Shown here: positions 11,748-23,234 of the stretch, piece after piece
How positions within the stretch are numbered: the stretch's first letter is position 1
Layout: each line of letters begins with the position of its first letter
NCBI RefSeq assembly: GCF_000471905.2
Contig: NW_006500065.1
Coordinates: 2,473,803-2,537,802, forward strand
Length of the DNA: 64,000 nucleotides
Direction of reading: 5' to 3'
Origin: Amborella trichopoda
Taxonomy: Eukaryota > Streptophyta > Magnoliopsida > Amborellales > Amborellaceae
Made by a program: the position numbers and the translations under genes
The notes under the pieces: generated by a model
Told to the model about the DNA's origin: nothing
What the model saw: the letters and a program-made list of their open reading frames with translations, nothing else
The model's database searches: none

Positions 11748-13079
11748 TTATTTGCCTGCTTGAGGTGCTTTCGTTGTGCTTATCCCTTTGGAGAGGTCCA
11801 ACTTTTGAGAGACAGCCTTCTTTGGGTCATTGACAGTGGCGGCTACGTTGATTACTCCTTTCTGTTGGTTGCCCCGGGCATTAGTTCTAGAGCTACCATT
11901 GCCCCGATTGTTTCTTGAGCTTGCAGACTGTTGTCGTGACCCGCCATGGTGGCATGACAAGCTTTCTATGCGAACTGACTTAGAAATCAGCTCTGACATG
12001 GAGGTCGAATTGGAGGCCTCAACATGTAGAGGAATCTCAGGTTGCATGTTTCGCACACAGATTTGAACTACTTCCTTCTTAGGCATGGGATTAGGATGTC
12101 GAGCCGTAAATCCCTCCATCTTGCTATAAATTGATCCACAGTCGTTAGGTTCCCAGGTCAAGGTAATAAGCTCAATGGTTTAGACCTCTCTATCGATCTC
12201 ATAGAAATGTAGGTGGAACAATTTCTCCATTTCCTCTCAAGTATGTACTGAATTTGGGGGAAGCCGAGCATACCACTGAAAAGTCAGGCCATCAAGGGTT
12301 TCAACATACTGACGGAGAAGGAGTCTCCCATCAACCGCTGTCTCTCGACATGCAGCTTGAAAATGGCCGATATGCTTGTGTGGGGAGGTTGTACCATCGA
12401 ACAGGGGAAACTTCCCTTTCTTGTAGTCTGAGGGAAACGGAACCTGATCAATGTAAGAAGGGTACGGCTTCTGGTAAAGTGATATTCCCTATATACTCAG
12501 GATTTATCTGCTCTTTAAGCTATGGGTTACCAAAGCGTCAATGTATGCCTGTAAGACGAGGTGCGAGACGAAATTGTCCTATGAGGTAGGAGGGGGAGGC
12601 TGCCTTTGAGCTGCATCATCCGAGTGATGGGAGTTGGCCTCATGAGGGGATACATTGACTGGGGGCTGCGTGCTTTCCATGCGATAAATCTTCTCCACCA
12701 TAGCTTGCACCATCTGCTTGAACCTGTCCATGTGTTCTTCCTGGTTGTCACTAGGTTCGGTCATAACCATAACGCTGACCATTTCCTCAAGACGGTCAGC
12801 CTTAGGTGTGGTTGAAGGCTTCCAAGCTTGGCAAGTCACGCGTGGCAGATCAGTCGGCAAGGGCTCAACATGCCCCGACTGGACTCGGGTCTTATATGCC
12901 GACCGTGTGAGGACCGATTCTTGACGGTCTTGGGACCGCGGCAACTGAGTGGTTGGGTCATCTTCTACGACACTGACCACGGTGCAGGATACTTGTACGT
13001 CTTCTTCAGGCTCTGTGATTCGAAGAGGGCGAAAGGGGTCCTGACGAAGAGGGTCATCAGATTTGGGTGCCCCAACCAT
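11748..13079 (-). pseudogene. gag: Ty3/gypsy gag, broken
   Basis: Encodes the structural capsid polyprotein of a gypsy element, which would package element RNA in cytoplasmic particles. Reading down from 13079, the N-terminal part is acidic and low in complexity (13079-12579). The conserved gag core lies in several frames between about 12450 and 11850. It includes 'KFPLFDGTTSPHKHIGHFQA', then 'LDGLTFQWYARLPPNS', then 'WEEMEKLFHLHFYE'. It ends with 'VQICVRNMQPEIPLHVEA' and 'MSELISKSVRIESL', typical of the retrotransposon gag C-terminal half, followed by a basic, Asn/Arg-rich tail. At least three frame changes and several stops interrupt it. No zinc knuckle or protease is seen before the break at about 11690. 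Confidence 0.8.
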
Positions 13080-14370
13080 CTTGGTTGCTTCCTTAGTCAG
13101 GATTTGCAGACACCTATTGCATTTAGCTTTGAGGCTTTGAAGAACCTTATGTCAGAACAACGATCGGGATTACGGCTGGGCGGCCTTTCTTGCACAAGAG
13201 AGAGCCGTCTCCATTAGGTGAAGCAATGGATGTTGACCAGGTACTAGGGTCAACCTGGGTCGAGGAGGACGAAGGACTTGATCTCTCATCAGATATTTGC
13301 CCCGAGCTTTCTTACGGGCTCTAGAGACATGACCAAGCTGATGGGGCTGGCTCAGGATGGTACTCTTGAAGAAAGTCTTCGAGTCCCAGGGCTAGAGGCG
13401 CTTGCCTGAAAGAGAAGAGGCAGGCAGAGGAAGGGTTGACTCATGATGGCGCCTGAGTCGGGAACGGGGAGGGGTCTGTGAAGGCGGCGCGTGTGCACCC
13501 CTTGAAGAAGGATCACGGGTGACCTTGGGGTCATCCCGGGCTTGAACAAGTGGTGTGGCCTTAGGAGGCCGAGAACTGCGAGCAGGTGTCTGCAAGAGAA
13601 CAAGTGGAAGCCTGCTCCTTACAGGTTGCACTAGTATGTGCTGAGTAGGAGGGCGAGCAGGCCATCTTCTGTGTACTCGGGTTGGCAAAATGACGGTGTT
13701 GCCCCGAGTGGTGGGATGCACATGCATAACGTGTACAGGGCCTGGCCCTAAGAGGCCTGGTCCTCGACACTGACTCAAGGTAACACAAGGGTTGCCCCGA
13801 GGTGTGGCTCGAGTGGATGACCCACGAGCCTTAGGGTGAGAGGTGGAGGCCTCAAGGTCTCCGCCTCGATATGTCGAGCATCTAATCATAAAGACTAGTA
13901 GTGGTGCAGGAATGTGGGGGATAGCCTTGCGAAAATAAGCAACGACAACTTCCTTTCCTTTTACAGAAAGGGATTGGGCAGTCTTTCAGCGTACGTCGAC
14001 AATATGACCGACAAGTAACTTGCTGGTGACAGGATGCATGTTGTAAGTGGCAGCAAACATGCTGCCAATGCATAGTGCTTTGGTGGGGGTTCCACCAGAG
14101 CTAAGAGATGGGGAGTTAGGGACCTTTAAGTCCCTTCTCATGCATATCCAGGTTAAGACCTGAGAGCTAAATACTGGGTCTTTGCTCAGAAGGAAGGTTA
14201 GGAACAAAGCTCGAGGAACTTGTTCCTGAGGGATGCTCGCGAATGCGGGGATGAGGAAACCTCGATCCAAATAAATGGGTTTGGAAACCCAGAAGCCATG
14301 TGTGTGGAGAAAAACAAAAAACAAATGAGAAACTAGCCAAACAAAGATGATCCAATGAAAGGATAGTGTG
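13080..14370 (-). other. Leader / upstream gag region of the gypsy element
   Basis: Lies between the primer-binding site and recognisable gag. It is GC-rich and encodes Pro/Arg/Ser-rich low-complexity peptides in several frames (for example 13889-13392). These could be a degraded gag N-terminus or non-coding leader; I cannot choose between them. Confidence 0.4.
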
Positions 14371-14388
14371 TCCCTAGTGGAGTTGCCA
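14371..14388 (-). other. Primer-binding site
   Basis: On the - strand it reads TGGCAACTCCACTAGGGA and begins a few bases after the LTR end ('CACCTAACCAGCT'). Sequences of the form TGGCGACTCC(A/G)CTGGGG follow the 5' LTR in many plant gypsy elements. I do not name the primer tRNA. Confidence 0.6.
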
Positions 14389-15325
14389 AGCTGGTTAGGT
14401 GCCTCGATCTCAGCCTCCATGACTTGGTGGCATAAATGTCTCAGGTTTCTGGGGAACCCGGGACTTGAGACCACTCTCTCGGCAACCTTGTTAGGAAACA
14501 AGGACAGGTATACCAACCGATGAGAGAGGAATTTTAATGTGAGGAGGAACACACCTCACCTGGGTTCGTGACTCACTCGGGCTGACTTGCGTGGGCGCCC
14601 TCTTAGATCACGACAGAAAGCCCCCCATTCCTACAACCGATTTGAAATTGCCTCTCTGGGCTTGTACTCTTCTGTTTCTGTAATCACACACACGGTTAAT
14701 TTACATGACAAGTGGGCTAAGGGACCCCACCTTGTCTTTGGGGAAATGCACATAGGCATGCACATTCAAAAGAAGAAGAAAATAGTAAGAGGATAGATGA
14801 AGAGAGTAAGAGGATAGATGAAAGGAGAATAAAGAGATAGAATAGATGAATGGGGAAGAGAGGCATTTGATCGAGTGGCTAGACTAACACAGTAGCTAGA
14901 CTAGCAAGTGATTGACCCAGCGTAGTAGCAAGACAGGCACGATAACTCAAACTGGCACGACGATAATACTAATAGACGACAGAATGATCACCGACCAGCC
15001 TGGCGCGATGGCTAGCCTATTATGGCCGCAAGACGGGCACTGTAACCCAGATCGGTATGGTGGCAATACTGCTAGACAACAAGGCAACCATAGTCATGCT
15101 TGACTTAGCCTCCCTTGGTCAAACGAGGGGGAAAGAGAGAAGGAGAAGAAAAGAGAAGAGACAAGAAGGAGAGATAAGAGAGAAGGAAGAAAGCGAGAGA
15201 AGAAGAAAAAGAAGAAGAGAAGAGAGAGACAAGATATTAAGAAGAGCAGTGGGCAAGAAAAGAAAGGGGGGAGAAGAAAGAAGGAAGGGAAAGAAGGAGA
15301 AAGAGAGAGAAAAGAGAAGAGAAAC

Positions 15326-16205
15326 ATGGACTCTGCCGTCCATGATAGAGGAGAGAGAAAAGAGAAGAAAACATAGATGGCGATGGGGTTCTGTCATCCG
15401 TGACAGAGTGAGAACAGAAAAGAAAGCATGAACAACGATGGGGTTCTGCCGTCCACGACAGAGGAGAGAAAAAACATAGACAGTGATGAGGTTCCACCAT
15501 CCATGATAGGAGAGAGAAAAGAGAATAAAACATGGCCAGCGATGAGGTTCCGCCGTCCATGACAGAGGAGAGGGAAAAACATGGACGGCGATGAAGGTCC
15601 GCCGTCCATGACAGGAAAGAGAAAGGGAAAAGAAAACATGGACAGCAATGGGGCTCTGCCATTCATGACATAGGAGAGAGAGAGAAGAAGAAAACATAAA
15701 CGACGGTGAGGCTCCACCGTCCATGATAGAAGAGAGAGAAAGAAGAAGAAAACATGGACGGAGATGAAGTTCCACTATCTATGATAGAGGAGAGAGAAAA
15801 CATAGACAACGATGAGGTTCCGCCGTCCATGACATAGTAATGAGAAAGGAGAAGAAAACATAGACAACGATGAGGTTTCGCCTTCCATGATGAGGCTCCG
15901 CCGTCCATGACAGAAGAGAGAGAAACAAGAAGAAAACATGGATGGCGATGAAGCTCCACCATCCATGACAGAGGAGAGAGAGAAGAGAAGAAAATATGAA
16001 CGGCGATGAGGTTCCACCGTCCATGAGATAGGAGGGAGAAAGGTGAAAAAAGCATAGACGGCGATGAGGTTCCACCGTCCATGTCAGAGGAGAGAGAGAG
16101 AAGAGAAGAAAACATGGAAGGTGATGAGGTTCTGCCGTCTATGACATAGGAGAGAGAAAGGAGAAGAAAATATGAATGACGATGTGGTTCCGCCATCCAT
16201 GACAT
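15326..16205. repeat. 57-bp minisatellite inside the LTR, about 16 copies
   Basis: Units begin with 'CATGGACGGCGATGAGGTTC' or close variants at about 15371, 15426, 15475, 15532, 15580, 15637, 15694, 15752, 15809, 15867, 15937, 15996, 16053, 16112 and 16170. Each unit holds a small inverted pair (GACGGCG / CGCCGTC) and a GA-rich tail. Because 57 is a multiple of three, long repetitive ORFs appear on the - strand (15119-15775 and 15663-16670). I treat these as by-products and not as genes. Confidence 0.9.
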
Positions 16206-16329
16206 AGGAAAAGCGACAGCGGAACTTGGACAGAGGTTGAGCCCGCCACTCGAGTTATGGCCCAGCTCACTATTTATGTTCCAAGAGTATGAGGACATCA
16301 TACCTGACGATAAGCTCCGTCGTGCATGA

Positions 16330-16650
16330 ATGGAGAAGAAAGAGAAAGAAGAGAACATGAAGAAAGAAGGAAGAGGGAGATTAGGAAAGCGAGGAAAGAG
16401 AAAGGAAAGATAAAAGAGAGAGAAAGAAAGTGAATAAAGAAGATCGAGAAAGAGAGGGGAAAGAGAAAGAGATAGACAAAGAGGAGAGAGAAAGAGAGAT
16501 AAGAGAGGAGAGAGAAAGAGAGAGAAAAAGAGATAGATGAGAAGAGGAGAGAGAAAGAGAGAAAAGAGGAGGAGAGAAAGAGAGAGAAAAGAGGAGGACA
16601 GAGAAGTTACCTTCATCAAAGGGGACATTTTCTTCTCTCTCCACTCTCTC
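16330..16650. repeat. GA-rich low-complexity block
   Basis: Almost pure purine on the + strand, with repeated 'GAGAGAAAGAGAG'. It corresponds to the shorter pyrimidine tracts of the other two LTR copies, so it has expanded here. Confidence 0.85.
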
Positions 16651-18082
16651 TCTCCAAGACATGCCCACAATTTTAATATAAAACTCTCAAATTTTATTCA
16701 TGAGATTGAAAACTGAGGGATCTCTTTTACAACTTGGTTTAGCATGTATTTATAAAATTGGACCCAAATATGGGTGGATGCCCAAAATCTAGCTTAATTG
16801 ATAATAATTACAATTTATTTGAATTAAAATAAAATCTAAAAATGGGTGCAAAATGATTGTTTTGCCCCTGCTCAGCAATACTTAAAATTCCAAAACAGTC
16901 CCTGATGCTGCCCTAGAATATGCATGATCTTCCATGGATGATTCGAGGTTGCTCCGGCATCCATTTGTGCGAAAGATGATTGCTTTCTTGTCGGCCTCGG
17001 CATGACGATCAATTTGATACAAATTGAGCCAAGGGTCCCATTTTTAGGCCACGATCATGCAGCTCAAAATTTGTATAGATCTTGAAAACTTCAGATCGAT
17101 AGTGTGCTTGTTTCTTGATGTTTTTCTTTGATTTCTTCATTAAATTGCACTGAGCATGCCGTCACGATCACATTGCAACAAATGCATCTCGATTTCGTGC
17201 CCAAATGAAGATTTCATCATCTTGGGTTTTTGGCTAGAATCTGTAAATCCGGTGGCAGGAATCTACAACATCTTTGACGCCTTTGTGTGCCGAATCAAAC
17301 CATTCATCGTACGCGGGGTTCAGACCAGACATAGCTTCGGACCATATGTACATAATGCAATTAGTTTCACGTCGATCGTCCACCCGAACGCCATGATATG
17401 GCCACTCGAGCGAGGCGTGTTGCTGCTGAATTTTCTACAACTATCTTCATGAATAGCCAACTTCTCTCTAGTTTTTCTCCGTGTTCGGGCATCATCACCG
17501 GGCGTGCCACATATCAAAATTCTCGTCTTGACGAGACGAACACACTTACAAATTTTGAATGCAATCCGACTTGTAAAGACTGAGATATAGGTCTTTGAAG
17601 TTGCTGATTGTGACTGTGCAAACCAGTCTCTTTTTTAATGGAGATTGGTGCAGGAAGGCCGCACGGGAATAGCGTGCAACCTACTCCTTTTTAATGTTTC
17701 ACCCATAACTTTGTCTTGGGACATACGTTTAAGCTAAAACTTGAGCCTTAAAGGTTTTCGACCGTGCCAGATCCAATGGTGGTGGTCACATAGCTGTTTA
17801 ACGCACCAAAAATAGATTTCTAGTTACAGGGTCCTTTTCAAGGTGCTAGAGGCTGATATTTTCGAAATTGTTTCTTTGTCTGCACTGCTTTAGACATGTT
17901 GGATTGTGACGAAACTTAGCAGGTGTCTTTTTGGAGTTCTTAAGAAGATTTTGACCCAGTTTGGGGTAATTCTGAGACTGTCAGGAATTCCACAGTATGT
18001 CAAGGCTTTATTGACCGGCTTCTCTTTTATTCCGTATCGGAGACCCAAGGTGCTAAAAACTATGTTCAAATAGTGACATTGT

Positions 18083-18561
18083 GATTGGGGCCATTTCAAC
18101 CAATTATTCAAAATGGATGATTGGATAGGGGGAAGTATATAAGTTTTAGAAACGTTTCCTTAAAAATAATTATTAAGGTTAAAAAAAAAAAAATTTACTT
18201 TTGGACCATTGTATGTGGTATTGTTCATTTTGTTATAGATACTCACCAACCATTGCGATGAAAAGTATTACAAATGCTATTCAAGGCAATTTGTTGACAC
18301 ATTGAATGGGGGAAATTTAAAAGGATTCAGGAGGTTAACTTCTAGGAAAACTATTATTTAAGGGGTTCATTAAAGGGGTCAAATGTTATTCAAGGAAATT
18401 TGTTGACACATTGAATGGGGGAAATTTAAAAGGATTCAAGAGGTTAATTTCTAGGAAAACTATTATTTAAGGGGTTCATTAAAGGGGTCAAATGATCTCA
18501 ATTTATATCTGAGATACATATTTGAAAAATTAAAATATCTACAAATACTCTTATTCAAGAG
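18083..18561. repeat. AT-rich spacer with a 109-bp tandem duplication
   Basis: 18272-18380 is repeated at 18381-18494 with only a few differences, sharing 'TTGTTGACACATTGAATGGG' and 'GGGTTCATTAAAGGGGTC'. Nothing else is recognisable in the interval. Confidence 0.85.
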
Positions 18562-18894
18562 GGGAAGCTTGAATAATCAGAGGTATTTTTAGTAATTTGA
18601 CCACCAAGAAGCCCCAATTAATTGACAAAATTACTCTTGTTTGTTCAAAGTTATGGATAAAGAACGCCATGTTCAGAGTTATCGATAAGAAATAACTCGG
18701 GGTATTTTTTCCATTCGCCACCCAAATGCCTTGTATGTGCAAATGACATAAACACCACTAATTGCTCCTCATTACGAGCCTTGATTAGTATGTTTCTTAT
18801 TTGTACTACTAAACAAGGAGGGGTATATTTATCATTTTTTTGGGCTATCTTGATAATAAAATTACTAAAATACCCATAATTGTTAAAGCTTCCT
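18562..18894. mobile_element. MITE-like inverted-repeat element
   Basis: The left end reads GGGGAAGCTTGAATAATCAG followed by AGGTATTTTTAGTAATTT. The reverse complement of the right end reads AGGAAGCTTTAACAATTATG followed by GGTATTTTAGTAATTTT, giving terminal inverted repeats of about 37 bp. I could not find a convincing target duplication, so the superfamily is open. Reverse ORFs at 18551-18974 are accounted for by this element. Confidence 0.5.
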
Positions 18895-18982
18895 AATGCT
18901 GAACAATGACCATTTGAGAAATCATTAAGACTTTTTTGAAAAGACACCTGAGTTGAAATGGAAATGAATGTCAATCTGACAA

Positions 18983-19484
18983 CTAGGCTATATTTGAGCT
19001 TTTCCAGTCTTCATAAAATTGGTTATATTTGTCTAGGTTTCTGAGTGAGGAGCTTATTTGCAAATTGAAGCTTAAAATACTAAAAACTTTGGGAGAAATT
19101 GAGAAGGTAGAAGGTGAAGTCATGCTGCTTACCACCAATAGTGACCTTTTCAATCCCACACTTTGATCTTTAATCTGGTTTTGATTCATGAAAATAACCC
19201 CATTGGTATGTGACCTTTTCAATCCCACATTTTGATCTTTAATCTGGTCTTGATTCAGGAAAATAACGCCATTGGCATACATATGGATAGAAGGAAGATT
19301 GAGTGCGGAGCACATGGTTTTCAAAGATATGATTTAAAGAGTACATGAAGGTCATCTTATCTGTGGCTGTGTTGGGACCTGAAAAAAAGTCACCAACTGT
19401 ATATTCATGTGCACCGGCCGTATCGCTAATAGTCACCAACAGTATACCATCATTAATTCTTTCAAAAATGAAATCAAATGACAT
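18983..19484 (-). other. Unassigned overlapping reverse ORFs with in-frame duplication
   Basis: Two overlapping open frames (19484-19239 and 19324-18983) have a mixed, protein-like composition, including 'EYTVGDFFSGPN' and 'FMYSLNHIFEN'. I do not recognise a family. A 69-bp tandem duplication (19141-19209 and 19210-19278) adds 23 residues without shifting the frame. It may be a remnant exon or chance. Confidence 0.2.
19141..19278. repeat. 69-bp tandem duplication
   Basis: Both copies contain 'GACCTTTTCAATCCCACA' and 'TTTGATCTTTAATCTGGT', with a handful of mismatches. Confidence 0.85.
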
Positions 19485-19520
19485 CAGATTGCCATGAAAT
19501 TTGGAGCATAAGGTTTTTAA

Positions 19521-19606
19521 TGATTAATCGATCATCCCACTAAGTTTTTCTTACGGTTTTTCATGATTAATCGATCATCCCACTAAGTTTTTCTTCATTG
19601 GACACC
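19521..19606. repeat. 43-bp tandem duplication
   Basis: Both copies contain 'TGATTAATCGATCATCCCAC' followed by 'TAAGTTTTTCTT'. Confidence 0.85.
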
Positions 19607-20430
19607 ATTTGTTGGTATTTACTTTGTAAACAACCTGCATTTTGGGTCACCAACAGTATGAATAGCACCCAAACCTCCTATCTCAGGTATCCAATTTCGA
19701 AATACCCTGATTTTTTGAGGTTCTCATGGGGACATCTTAGATTGAACTTCTTCCGGTTTAAGGACCATTTAATCTCATCTTCTCAGGATTTGATTCCTCT
19801 CAGTTGCCTAGGATATCCTCTTTTTACCTAAGGATCCTCATGATGGTCTTCAGTGGGTTCCGGTAGTTCCAGCGTACATGGTTGATCAACCATGTGCTTC
19901 TGAGGAGTTACCATTATTTCGAACCACTCATTTTGTAGGGCAATAAGGAGTCTAAATATTCGTTCGTGGGTCTTTTTCCCACAATGCCAGGACTAATGTC
20001 ATACCGGATGTCCTGGTACAAAATACACTCAAACCAGAAGATAAATAAATAAAAAAACGAAGGAATTTTCAAAGTTAAACAACATTTCAATGACCCAAAA
20101 TTAGAATGTCCGGATATGAAACTACTCCTAAACTTCAAGATGGACTCTCCACATGACCTTGTATCGAGCCAAGACGACTAGTGAGACGAGTGATTAAATA
20201 AGGGAAAATTATTAATACCCCTTGGATGTTGTCCTCATAATGCCTTTGGTTGAAAAGTCTCTTTCACTCATTTCTCCAACATACTTTTTTCATTTATCAC
20301 TTAATGCTAGGGTACTTTTCATCTTTATTTATGATGAAAATGCTCTGATTTCTTTCCTTTTTCTCATTTCTCTTCTCTAGGCCTACATTCCCATTTATGT
20401 TCATATTTCTTTCTAAAAATGTAAATGGGT
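19607..20430. other. Spacer, nothing recognised
   Basis: AT-rich sequence with short ORFs only. None shows a motif I can name. Confidence 0.5.
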
Positions 20431-20439
20431 TAGTTAATT

Positions 20440-21040
20440 GGGAAAATTACAAAAAAAAACCCCAAAACTATACTTTCTATGCAAATACCTCTCTAACCAA
20501 AATAAAAATAAAAAAAATGCCTGAACGACCCTCCTTTACCTTTAGTTTACCCACACCTCTCTCCCTTCTATCCCACCAAAATAGGGCTCCGACACTATAT
20601 AAGTGTTGTCTAGTAGTAGAACACTCTGTAAATGGCGGCCCAATAGTTGTAAAGGGCGGTCCGGTAGTAGATGTTTGCGGTCTGGTGGTGGATGTTACTG
20701 GATTCTAGGGCTTCAGCACTATGTAAAGAGCGGCCTGGCGGTACGCAGTTTCGATCCGGTCGTTGTCTTAGAGCGTTCCGGCACTTAAGTTTCTATAAAG
20801 GGTGTTCGACAATGCAATGGTGCGCTCCGGCAATGAGCTACTAGGGTCCAAAAGTCAATATGAAATCTGGCCAAAATGATTTTTGTATACGGGAAGGGTA
20901 TTTCCATCTAAAAAAAATGAACTTTTTTCCTTAGGGGGGTATTTGCCTAAAAAGTTTTAGAGAAAAAATTGAGAGAAAAAGTTAGCTTGAGGGTAAATTA
21001 TATAGAAAGTGTGGTCTTGGGGGTTTTTTGTAATTTTCTC
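20440..21040. mobile_element. Mutator-like MITE, 601 bp, with 9-bp target duplication
   Basis: The left end GGGAAAATTACAAAAAAAAA followed by CCCC pairs with the reverse complement of the right end, GAGAAAATTACAAAAAACCC followed by CC. Both continue with a shared 'ACTTTCTAT' block, so the inverted repeats span about 40 bp. The flanks carry an identical 9-bp TAGTTAATT (20431-20439 and 21041-21049). A 9-bp target duplication with G-starting ends is the hallmark of the Mutator superfamily. The central 250 bp (about 20580-20830) is much richer in G and C than the rest, with repeated 'GGCGGTCCGGTAGT'-like phrases. No transposase is present. Confidence 0.85.
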
Positions 21041-21109
21041 TAGTTAATTTCACTCTCTAGAAACATATTGGGTTTGAGATCCACATAGAGAGAAGAAATG
21101 GGAAAGGAG

Positions 21110-21290
21110 ATAGAAACCAACAAACCCGTCTATATTTTAGAGAGAGAAGCCAATAAATTTATTCATGCTTTTAGAGAGAGAGAAACTGACAACCTATTCA
21201 CATATTTAGTGAAAGTTATAGTTTTAGAGAGAGAAACCAACAAATCCATTTATGTTTTTAAGGAAAGAGAAATGGATGTAAATGGAAGGT
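21110..21290. repeat. About 45-60 bp tandem repeat built on TTTTAGAGAGAGAAAC
   Basis: Four degenerate copies pair 'TTTTAGAGAGAGAAAC' with 'CAACAAATCCATTTATG'-like spacers. The same core dominates the unrelated array at 51935-53950. Confidence 0.7.
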
Positions 21291-21429
21291 AGGTTCAGAG
21301 AGAGAGAGAGAAAAGAGAGAGAAATATGAATATTTATTTTAACTTTGTACAAGCGTCATTAATAATGGCATTTTCATCATAAATATAGTTGCAAAGTAAT
21401 CTGGAGGTAAACGAGGAAAAAAAAAAGGA

Positions 21430-22650
21430 AAATATCTCCACATCTACCCAAAGTTTCAAAAAATATCTTCTAACCCCCTGTCCACTTTAAACCTATTTTT
21501 TAACCTAAACAAATGTGAGAAAAACATGTTCTTTCTAAACCCAATCATTTCTCTCTCTTCACTTATATACTTCAGACTTCTTTCTTTCTCTCTCTTCATG
21601 TGTTTTTCACTATCTCTCTACCCGTGTTTCTCCAAACACCTATCTCTCACTCCTCTTGATAACCTCTCACCTCCGTGAAACCCAACCCAATCATTTCTAA
21701 CTTCTCTCTTTCTCTATCTTCGTGTATCTCTCATTCTCTCTCCTCCGGTGTTTCCTCGAACCCCTCTCTCTCCTCCCAGTATCCTCTTACCTCCATGAAT
21801 CCACAAAAATCCTATGCATAACACCAATTCAAACAAGAACCCTTTTTGAAAAAATATCTCCATAATTCCTCTCTACACAAATCAAGGTCCAAGTAGCCCG
21901 AATCCCCAATAAAATACTATCCCTCTTCTATAATTCCTCTCTCAAAACATCTGTCTACCAACACCGTTAAGAGCCTCATTCTTTCTCCAGCAAAATAAAG
22001 GCAAAAAATAGCCAAAAAACGACAAAAATGGGCCAAAACCAAGCAATGGAGTATGAAGATTTGCTTCCTATCATAGCCGAAATGCTTGAAACCGATGAAT
22101 GGATTCAAGCTTTTGGCTGACCCATCAAAGGGTTTGATAACATTTTGAGAGCTTGAAAAAAAATTCTGCTCTTTTGGGTTTAAATTAGTTTAGTGACAGA
22201 GAACTCATGGCCATGGTTAGAGAGGGAGACAAGGATGGTGATGGAGCTTTGAATGAGCAAGAGTTTTGTGTTTGACTGGTGATATTAAGCGCAGATCTCA
22301 TGAGAGAGGCTTAGGGTTTGCTTGAAGAAGTTCTGATCGGGTTTATGAGAGAGTAGCTTTCTCTATGCTCTCTTGTTTCTCTCTATCTGTTGCCCTCTTT
22401 CTCTCCATGTATCTTATGTATTTGAGATGAGAGAGTGAGGGGAGAGAGATGGGAAACGTGAGGAGAGAGAGAGTAACAAAGAGATGGAAAAGACGGAGAG
22501 AGAGAGAAAGATAGAGAAATTTAGAAGAATGGCTTTTAGAAAAGGCATGTCTTTTTAGATTTGTTTTGCTTAAAAAGCAGGTTTAAATTAGCTCAAGGAG
22601 TTTGAAGAAATAAAATCTACAATATTTTTGTCCCAAAATATCTTTTAAAA
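21430..22650. mobile_element. Fold-back element with long inverted arms
   Basis: The left arm ('TTTAAACCTATTTTTTAACC' then 'TAAACAAATG', then CT-rich sequence) matches the reverse complement of the right arm ('TTTAAACCTGCTTTTTAAGC' then 'AAAACAAATC', then CT-rich). The similarity continues into the CT/GA-rich parts at 21560-21790 and 22370-22520, so arms are a few hundred bp. The centre holds no coding sequence. The exact ends and target duplication were not resolved; a Mutator-like origin is possible. Confidence 0.6.
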
Positions 22651-23158
22651 CCTTGGATCTATTGTGAAATAAAACCTAAAAATAAAAGATATAGAGATAT
22701 TTTTCCAAAAAAAAAAAATACTTTATAGTAATAGATTAGAGACTTTTCATCGGAAGACATTGCGCGGAGAACTTCCCACCTATATAGAGTTTTAGTAATT
22801 ATCCTATCAAATAAAGACTTCCATGTACGATGGAAGTGATTATAGAACATGCAAAGCAAGGGAGACAATAAAACTCACTATCACCTCAATGGGTCCGGCT
22901 CCTTCTCGCTTTCACAGGTTATAGAACACATGCACCAGGAGTTGGACGTCAGAGCCTATACAATAGGTGTATAATGCTTGGGCGAATAGGTGCATAATGC
23001 TTGGGCGAGTAATTTAGGGACTCGACTGAGTACTTCAAAGTCACAGTATAACTCAATTTTGGGCCAGTTACTGCGTTACTGCATTACTCATTGGAGTAAT
23101 ATATACGATAGCAATTTAAAAGGAGTGTGAAAATCCAACTTTTTTTTTTTTCTTTTTC
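22651..23158. repeat. Spacer with a 23-bp tandem duplication
   Basis: AATAGGTGTATAATGCTTGG at 22962 recurs with one change at 22985 (period 23). Otherwise featureless. Confidence 0.6.

Positions 23159-23233
<75 letters not shown>
23159..23233. repeat. (TTA)n microsatellite, about 25 units
   Basis: Uninterrupted TTA/ATT run. It produces the poly-Ile and poly-Asn reverse ORFs at 23084-23276, which are not genes. Confidence 0.95.

Positions 23234-23234
<1 letters not shown>

Larger units (their letters stand above)
11690..18082 (-). mobile_element. Truncated Ty3/gypsy element: LTR, primer site and gag
   Basis: Reading on the - strand, the order is LTR (18082-14389), primer-binding site (14388-14371), an untranslated leader, then gag (to 11748). 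The gag tail is followed at once by the truncated LTR of the neighbouring element, so pol and the second LTR are gone. The LTR is of the same family as the LTRs at 1-1510 and 9236-11690 but in the opposite orientation. No target duplication can be tested because one end is lost. Confidence 0.7.
14389..18082 (-). mobile_element. 5' LTR of the truncated gypsy element (about 3.7 kb)
   Basis: Its start is placed at the TG of 'TGTCACTATTTGAACATAG' on the - strand. From there it matches the LTR at 9236-11690 through the promoter region and GA tracts, and it matches 1-1510 to the end. It is about 1 kb longer than its relatives because it contains a 57-bp minisatellite (15326-16205) and an expanded GA-rich block (16330-16650). 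Confidence 0.7.

Noticed and set aside
13392..13889. 165-codon Pro/Arg-rich ORF as a separate gene
   Set aside because: Low complexity and in the gag leader region of a gypsy element; no recognisable domain.
15057..15431. Forward 124-codon Lys/Arg/Glu-rich ORF
   Set aside because: Follows purine-rich repeat sequence of the LTR; composition is explained by the DNA.
15119..16670. Long reverse ORFs (218 and 335 codons)
   Set aside because: They are read-throughs of the 57-bp minisatellite and the GA-rich block, not proteins with a domain.
18551..18974. Reverse ORFs of 63 and 107 codons
   Set aside because: Lie mostly within the MITE-like element and run through its inverted ends.
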